Origin: Lacihabitans sp. CS3-21
Lineage (GTDB): Bacteria > Bacteroidota > Bacteroidia > Cytophagales > Spirosomataceae
Reading direction: 5' to 3'
Length of the DNA stretch: 64,000 nt
Assembly (NCBI RefSeq): GCF_024343675.1
Contig: NZ_RJUD01000019.1
Coordinates: forward strand, 1-64,000
Part shown: positions 59,476 through 64,000 of the stretch, piece by piece
How positions within the stretch are numbered: the first letter of the stretch is position 1
Layout of the letters: each line of letters begins with the position of its first letter
The notes under the pieces: generated by a model
The model's database searches: none
Seen by the model: the letters and a program-made list of their open reading frames with translations, nothing else
Told to the model about the DNA's origin: nothing
Translations under genes and position numbers: made by a program

Positions 59476-60381
59476 TTGAAGAGATTATTGATTTTTGTCC
59501 TCATAAGTGTAAGTTTAAATTCTTGTTTTCTGTTCGGTAGTGGTGGCGATAAACCAAAACCTACTCCTGTAGATTCTACAACCTCTTTTAATGTCACTCC
59601 TCAGGTCTTTGACACACCTTTAGACAAAACAAATGAGGCTTCTGGAATTGCACCCTCAAGGTTATATTTTGGAAGCTTGTTTATAATTGAAGACAGTGAG
59701 GCATCGGCAGGATATCATGTGTTTTCAAAAGATGGATCTTATCAGAAATTTATAAATATTAATGGACAAAATCGAGACTGGGAAGACATGGCCACAGGGG
59801 CTGGTCCAGAAGTTGGGAAAAGTTATATATATGCAGCAGATATTGGGGATAATAATGGAGGTGTCAATAAGCAATACACCATTTATAGGTTTGAAGAGCC
59901 CAATTCAAGTGTGAACTTCGTAGAGAAAGTGGATGCCATTCAGTATTTTTATCCCAATAACGCCTCCAATAACGCAGAGACATTGTTATTAGACCCAAAA
60001 ACAAAGGATTTGTATATTATTACAAAAGATGAGTTGAATGTAAAGGTTTTTAGACTCAAATACCCACAACCAGTAAATCAACCTTTTGAGGCAGAATTTT
60101 TAGGAACGATACCGTATTGGGGAATAGTAGGTGGAGACATTTCAGCAGATGGTAACGAAATATTATTGAAAACTTACATTGCAGTTTTTTATTGGAAACT
60201 AAAAACCAACGAGACCATTTTTCAAGCACTTTCACGTAACAGAGACGTTGGAGCACCCTATTTACAAGAAAATCAAGGTGAATCAATTTGTTGGGACTAT
60301 CAGGCAAAAGGCTATTATACCATTAGCGAGCGAGGTGGATTACCAGTGGCTCCCAAACTTTATTATTATTCAAAAAAATAA
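59476..60381 (+). CDS. Secreted beta-propeller-like lipoprotein of unknown function
   Basis: 301 residues from TTG at 59476, which directly precedes KRLLIFVLISVSLNSC, a lipoprotein signal; an earlier TTG at 59428 would spoil it. The mature protein contains RDWEDMATG, YIYAADIGDN and AETLLLDPKTKDLYI, a recurring pattern of secreted six-bladed-propeller-like proteins without known function. It follows hemH and ends at a bidirectional terminator. Confidence 0.7.
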   Translation: MKRLLIFVLISVSLNSCFLFGSGGDKPKPTPVDSTTSFNVTPQVFDTPLDKTNEASGIAPSRLYFGSLFIIEDSEASAGYHVFSKDGSYQKFININGQNRDWEDMATGAGPEVGKSYIYAADIGDNNGGVNKQYTIYRFEEPNSSVNFVEKVDAIQYFYPNNASNNAETLLLDPKTKDLYIITKDELNVKVFRLKYPQPVNQPFEAEFLGTIPYWGIVGGDISADGNEILLKTYIAVFYWKLKTNETIFQALSRNRDVGAPYLQENQGESICWDYQAKGYYTISERGGLPVAPKLYYYSKK

Positions 60382-60383
60382 AA

Positions 60384-60418
60384 AAAAGCCGTTTGGAGAA
60401 ATTCTCTAAACGGCTTTA
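60384..60418. terminator. Bidirectional terminator between the propeller-like gene and ffh
   Basis: AAAGCCGTTT (60385-60394) and AAACGGCTTT (60408-60417), with an inner GAGA/TCTC extension and A/T runs on both sides. Confidence 0.88.
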
Positions 60419-60439
60419 ATAATATAGCTTCTTTCAAAA

Positions 60440-61756
60440 TCAGCCAAACATTCTTGACTTACCGCTTGGACTCATTTTGTTGAATTTCTTCATCATTTTT
60501 TTCATTTGGTCAAACTGCTTCAAAAGGTTGTTTACTTCTTGAATGGTCCTTCCTGCACCACCTGCAATGCGTTTTCTGCGGCTTCCGTCTATAAGATCTG
60601 GCAGCTCACGCTCTTTAGGAGTCATACTTTTTATGATAGACTCTATAGGCTTAAACGAATCATTGCTGATGTCGAGGTCCTTTACTGCCGAACCCATACC
60701 TGGTATCATACCCATCACGTCTTTGATGTTACCCATTTTTTTGATTTGCTCCAACTGAGAAAGAAAATCGTTGAGATCAAAACTGTTCTCACGCATCTTC
60801 TTGTTCATCTTTTTAGCTTCGTCTTCGTCAAAAGCCTGCTGGGCCCTTTCTACCAACGATATCACGTCACCCATGCCCAAGATTCTGCTGGCCATACGAT
60901 CAGGGTGGAAAATGTCAAGGTCTTCCATTTTCTCTCCCGTACTCATAAACTTAATAGGCTTCTCAACCACCGTTCTGATTGATAAGGCCGCTCCACCGCG
61001 TGAGTCACCGTCCAACTTGGTAAGTACAACGCCATCAAAATCAAGGCGTTCGTTGAAAGTCTTGGCCGTATTTACCGCATCCTGACCCGTCATGGAGTCC
61101 ACCACAAATAGAATCTCAGATGGAGAAATGGTCTTTTTGATATTTTCAACCTCGGTCATCATGACCTCGTCAACCGCCAAACGACCAGCTGTATCGACAA
61201 TTACGATGCTTTTCCCTTTGACTTTAGCCGCTGCTACCGCATTTTTGGCTATCGAAACTGCATCTTTATTGTCGGGTTCTGCATATACTTCTACGCCAAT
61301 CTGCTCACCCAAAACTTGCAACTGTGTGATGGCCGCCGGACGGTACACGTCGCAGGCTACTAACATCACTTGTTTGCCTTGTTTTTTCAGATAAGCCGCA
61401 AATTTTCCTGAAAAAGTAGTTTTACCCGAACCTTGAAGTCCAGCTATCAAAACTACGGCTGGTGAGCCTTTCAGGTTTACAGTTTGAGCCATGCCGCCCA
61501 TGAGGTCTTGCAATTGCTCTTGAACAATTTTTACAAAAAGTTGCCCTGGCTCCACCGCTATCATTACTTTACGATCAAGAGCTTCTTGTTTTACCCTGTC
61601 CGTAACGTCTTTAGCTACTTTGTAGTTTACGTCAGCATCCATCAAGGCCCGTCGGATTTCCTTTACAGTACTGGCTATATTTACATCGGTAATACGCCCT
61701 TTGCCTTTGAGGGTTTTAAATGCACCGTTGAGTTTATCCTGAAGATTCTGAAACAT
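60440..61756 (-). CDS. ffh: Signal recognition particle GTPase Ffh
   Basis: 438 residues. Helical N domain, GTPase G domain with GLQGSGKTTF, DTAGRLAVD and TKLDGDSRGG, and methionine-rich M domain with MGNIKDVMGMIPGMGS, RRKRIAGGAGRT and the final GKSRMFG. Binds 4.5S RNA and signal sequences and docks ribosomes to FtsY. Single gene with TAAATTTG box 26 nt upstream. Confidence 0.97.
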   Translation of the reverse strand: MFQNLQDKLNGAFKTLKGKGRITDVNIASTVKEIRRALMDADVNYKVAKDVTDRVKQEALDRKVMIAVEPGQLFVKIVQEQLQDLMGGMAQTVNLKGSPAVVLIAGLQGSGKTTFSGKFAAYLKKQGKQVMLVACDVYRPAAITQLQVLGEQIGVEVYAEPDNKDAVSIAKNAVAAAKVKGKSIVIVDTAGRLAVDEVMMTEVENIKKTISPSEILFVVDSMTGQDAVNTAKTFNERLDFDGVVLTKLDGDSRGGAALSIRTVVEKPIKFMSTGEKMEDLDIFHPDRMASRILGMGDVISLVERAQQAFDEDEAKKMNKKMRENSFDLNDFLSQLEQIKKMGNIKDVMGMIPGMGSAVKDLDISNDSFKPIESIIKSMTPKERELPDLIDGSRRKRIAGGAGRTIQEVNNLLKQFDQMKKMMKKFNKMSPSGKSRMFG

Positions 61757-61781
61757 ACCTGTTTATTTAGAAATTGAGGTG

Positions 61782-61789
61782 CAAATTTA
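61782..61789 (-). promoter_or_regulatory. Candidate -7 box of ffh
   Basis: TAAATTTG on the minus strand matches TAnnTTTG, 26 nt before the ffh start. Confidence 0.5.
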
Positions 61790-61821
61790 AGAAAAAAAAT
61801 GCTCAAAATATTAAATAAATA

Positions 61822-61853
61822 AAAAACCCAAGCTAGGTTAACTTGGGTTTTTC
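61822..61853 (-). terminator. Terminator after the small secreted protein gene
   Basis: AAAAACCCAAG and CTTGGGTTTTT form a strong stem around CTAGGTTAA, with T runs on both strands; 39 nt after the stop at 61892. Confidence 0.88.
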
Positions 61854-61891
61854 TTCAAAGGTTTTTTAGATTCGGCTACAACGCTAAACTA

Positions 61892-62275
61892 TTACTGAGC
61901 AGTAGCAGTTCTTGTTACGTTTGTAGCTATCTGGAAGTTTTTCACTAATTTCTCTTTTCCTGTTACTACTTCGAAAAAATACTCACCATCTGGCAAAGCA
62001 GAAAGGTCATATAGCTTGCTGTAAGCGTCTGTTTTTGAAACAAATTCGCTGTGGAATACTTCACCACTTGCGTTTTTGATAGCTATATATGTTTTTTTGT
62101 CGAGATTGTCTAAGGTCAATTGGAACTTAAGGCCTTTGAAAGCCTTTACCTGAAGGTCAGTAGCTTCAGCATTGATCTCAACGATTTTGATACCGTTGAA
62201 ATTGTCGTTGGCGAAAGTGTTGTTAGCAGCTGATACTCCCATCAAAACTGCAACTGTTAAAATAAGCTTTTTCAT
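61892..62275 (-). CDS. Small secreted beta-sandwich protein
   Basis: 127 residues. Signal peptide ending near NNTFAND. The rest, FNGIKIVEINAEATDLQVKA and LPDGEYFFEVVTGKEKLVK, is an all-beta pattern like the DUF3244 or Fn3-like secreted proteins of Bacteroidota. Has a good promoter and terminator of its own. Function unknown. Confidence 0.7.
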   Translation of the reverse strand: MKKLILTVAVLMGVSAANNTFANDNFNGIKIVEINAEATDLQVKAFKGLKFQLTLDNLDKKTYIAIKNASGEVFHSEFVSKTDAYSKLYDLSALPDGEYFFEVVTGKEKLVKNFQIATNVTRTATAQ

Positions 62276-62367
62276 AATTTTCTTTGTTTGTTTTCTAATT
62301 TGATAAAAATTTAAATCTTGTTTTTGTACTTGAATAAATCTACCGTTCTAGAAAACCTTTGATGTTG

Positions 62368-62399
62368 CAAATGTACAGAACAAATTGAATACGTGTCAA
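62368..62399 (-). promoter_or_regulatory. Promoter of the small secreted protein gene
   Basis: On the minus strand TTG (62399-62397), 21-nt spacer, then TACATTTG (62375-62368), within the Bacteroidota promoter architecture; about 92 nt before the ATG. Confidence 0.6.
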
Positions 62400-62646
62400 T
62401 TACCTAAAAGACCAAAATTGAAAGTTCTTCACAGGATGCCATGAAAATATTGGAATAATACCATGCTTATCAGAATAGTGCAAGCATTGGGTAGAATTTT
62501 ACAATGCTTATTAATATAGGCTTAATTTGGCCTCTTGGAGGATTTTAAGAAAAAGATAGGATGCTTCGTACACAGCAGTAAATTAATTATTTGAATAGTT
62601 ATAAATCATTTTTTAGTAGAAATTTTTTTAAGCATTTTTCTGAAAC

Positions 62647-62654
62647 TACATTTG
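62647..62654 (+). promoter_or_regulatory. Candidate -7 box of the acyl-CoA synthetase gene
   Basis: TACATTTG matches TAnnTTTG, 60 nt before the ATG at 62715; no obvious -33 TTG. Confidence 0.45.
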
Positions 62655-62714
62655 TGTTTTAGGTGGATTTTATTGTAAGAATCTTTTTTGTAACCGGAAA
62701 TATATCTTTTAGAA

Positions 62715-64000
62715 ATGCTTCAATTAATATTAAACTCTGAAAATTTTGGAGATAAATGTGCAATTTTAGATAAAGGTGAAGCATTTTCTTATGCTGATTT
62801 ACAATCAAAATCAGTACAAATAGCAAACATACTTCTGAATGGCGAAGCCGACCTACACCAAAAACGAGTGGCCTTCATGGTTTCACCGGGCTTTGAATAT
62901 GTAGCTTTTCAGTGGGGCATTTGGCGTGCGGGTGGTGTGGCCGTGCCGCTTTGTATTACGTATCCTTTGCCTTCTTTAAAGTATGTATTAGAAGATACAG
63001 CTGCTGAAATCGTGATTGCAGGTCCTGAATATGAAGAAATTCTGAAGCCTTTGCTCCATGCAAAAACATTCATTTTTTATAAGTCTTCAGATTTTTCAAA
63101 TGAAATAGAAATTGATAGCCGGACTAGTGTTTTGCCTGACATCACCACTGATAGAAATGCGATGATACTCTATACCAGCGGCACTACCAGTCTGCCAAAA
63201 GGTGTAGTTACGACTCATGACAATTTGGAAGCTCAAATAAGCACTTTGGTAGATGCTTGGCAATGGACTTCTTCAGATCATACCATTTGTGTTTTGCCTT
63301 TGCACCATGTCCATGGCATTGTTAATGTCATTTCTTGTGCCTTGTGGTCAGGTGCTACAGTGGAGTTTTTAGATGGATTTAGTCCAGAAAAAGTATTTGA
63401 GGCTTTTGCAAAAGGTCAAATCAATGTATTTATGGCCGTGCCGACCATTTATTTTAAATTGATAACCTATTGGGATAATCTGGCTGAAATGGAAAAGCAA
63501 GCCATTACTGAAAATCTTAATAAATTCAGGTTGATGGTGTCGGGTTCGGCCGCTTTGCCTGTTTCAGTTATGGAAAAATGGCAGCAAATATCGGGTCATA
63601 CTTTGTTAGAACGCTACGGCATGACCGAAATCGGCATGGGTATCAGCAATCCTTATGACGCAGAGCGAAAAGCAGGCTATATCGGAAAACCTCTCCCGGG
63701 TGTTTCTGTGAGATTAATAGATGAAAACGGAGTGATTGAAAAAGAGGAAGTTCCAGGCGAAATACAAATAAAAGGAGCCAATGTTTTTAAAGAATATTGG
63801 GGAAAAGCGGAAGCTACCGAAAAGGCATTTACTGTAGACGGTTGGTTTAAAACAGGTGATGTGGCCGTGGTAGAAAATGGCTATTATCGTATTTTGGGCC
63901 GTGATTCGGTAGATATTATCAAGTCGGGTGGATACAAAATATCTGCACTGGAGATAGAAGAAGTTTTGCGAAAACACCCACAGCTGAACGACTGTGCTGT
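62715..64000 (+). CDS. AMP-binding acyl-CoA synthetase (partial, runs off window)
   Basis: About 428 residues visible; the gene continues past the right edge. ATG at 62715 opens MLQLILNSENFGDKCA. P-loop YTSGTTSLPKGVV, then LPLHHVHGI, YGMTEIGMGIS, GWFKTGDVA and the hinge GRDSVDIIKSGGYKIS, the order of an ANL-superfamily enzyme. The motif set resembles malonyl/methylmalonyl-CoA synthetases (MatB/ACSF3) more than long-chain ligases, but substrate choice is a guess. Confidence 0.88.
   Translation, partial: MLQLILNSENFGDKCAILDKGEAFSYADLQSKSVQIANILLNGEADLHQKRVAFMVSPGFEYVAFQWGIWRAGGVAVPLCITYPLPSLKYVLEDTAAEIVIAGPEYEEILKPLLHAKTFIFYKSSDFSNEIEIDSRTSVLPDITTDRNAMILYTSGTTSLPKGVVTTHDNLEAQISTLVDAWQWTSSDHTICVLPLHHVHGIVNVISCALWSGATVEFLDGFSPEKVFEAFAKGQINVFMAVPTIYFKLITYWDNLAEMEKQAITENLNKFRLMVSGSAALPVSVMEKWQQISGHTLLERYGMTEIGMGISNPYDAERKAGYIGKPLPGVSVRLIDENGVIEKEEVPGEIQIKGANVFKEYWGKAEATEKAFTVDGWFKTGDVAVVENGYYRILGRDSVDIIKSGGYKISALEIEEVLRKHPQLNDCA

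Larger units (their letters stand above)
62276..62714. other. 439-bp intergenic region with divergent promoters
   Basis: No gene. Minus-strand TTG-N21-TACATTTG (62399-62368) serves the small secreted protein; plus-strand TACATTTG at 62647-62654 may serve the acyl-CoA synthetase. The middle is AT-rich without evident hairpins. Confidence 0.5.

Overview
The window looks like chromosomal DNA of a Bacteroidota member, most likely of the Cytophagales; I infer this from gene content, not from a marker phylogeny. Supporting signs are a SusC/SusD pair, Bacteroidota-type PurF, PEP carboxylase and DUF1080 proteins, many lipoproteins with short signal peptides, sparse Shine-Dalgarno sequences, and recurrent TAnnTTTG promoter boxes. 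No rRNA, tRNA, transposase, integrase or CRISPR array was found.

Layout. 1-0.4 kb: a tandem array of about 106-bp units cut by the window edge. 0.4-11.6 kb (minus strand): ppc, a PA0069-type radical SAM protein, a DinB/class V aminotransferase/two membrane protein operon, a DEAD-box helicase, two secreted Gfo/Idh/MocA proteins (one GH109-like) and a DoxX-like protein. 12.3-19.8 kb (minus): a sensor kinase/response regulator pair followed upstream by a metal-handling cluster: a Cys-motif outer-membrane-type protein, a PepSY membrane protein, a YHS protein, a small periplasmic protein, an MbnH/MauG-like di-heme protein, an MbnP-like protein and a small Cys-rich membrane protein. 19.9-26.8 kb (minus): a nitrous oxide reductase operon (cytochrome c, nosZ clade II, a membrane protein, nosL, nosD, nosF, nosY, a fasciclin lipoprotein). 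27.0-28.2 kb (plus): a divergent RIC/ScdA di-iron repair protein and an NsrR-like Rrf2 regulator. The juxtaposition suggests copper supply and nitrosative-stress control around a copper enzyme.

28.4-52 kb (plus) is a carbohydrate-use block: SusC/SusD, a PVC-type heme/beta-propeller protein, two sulfatases (the second with an Ig-like tail resembling the N-terminus of alpha-L-rhamnosidases), a DUF1080 lipoprotein, three TIM-barrel isomerase/epimerases, an alpha/beta hydrolase, a DUF4432 aldose-epimerase-like protein, a cupin isomerase, a Gfo/Idh/MocA oxidoreductase, a type II toxin-antitoxin pair and a RbsABC-type sugar ABC transporter. Outer-membrane capture, desulfation, glycoside cleavage through keto-sugar chemistry, isomerisation and inner-membrane uptake can be read in order. 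The spacers of this block carry several kinds of dispersed short repeats; in two cases a repeat supplies the only available start codons of the next gene.

52-64 kb holds a large conserved protein of unknown function, a lipoprotein-type truncated hemoglobin, a small heavy-metal-associated-fold candidate, purF, a lipid-carrier-like secreted protein with hemH, a secreted beta-propeller-like lipoprotein, ffh, a small secreted protein and an AMP-binding acyl-CoA synthetase that runs off the right edge.
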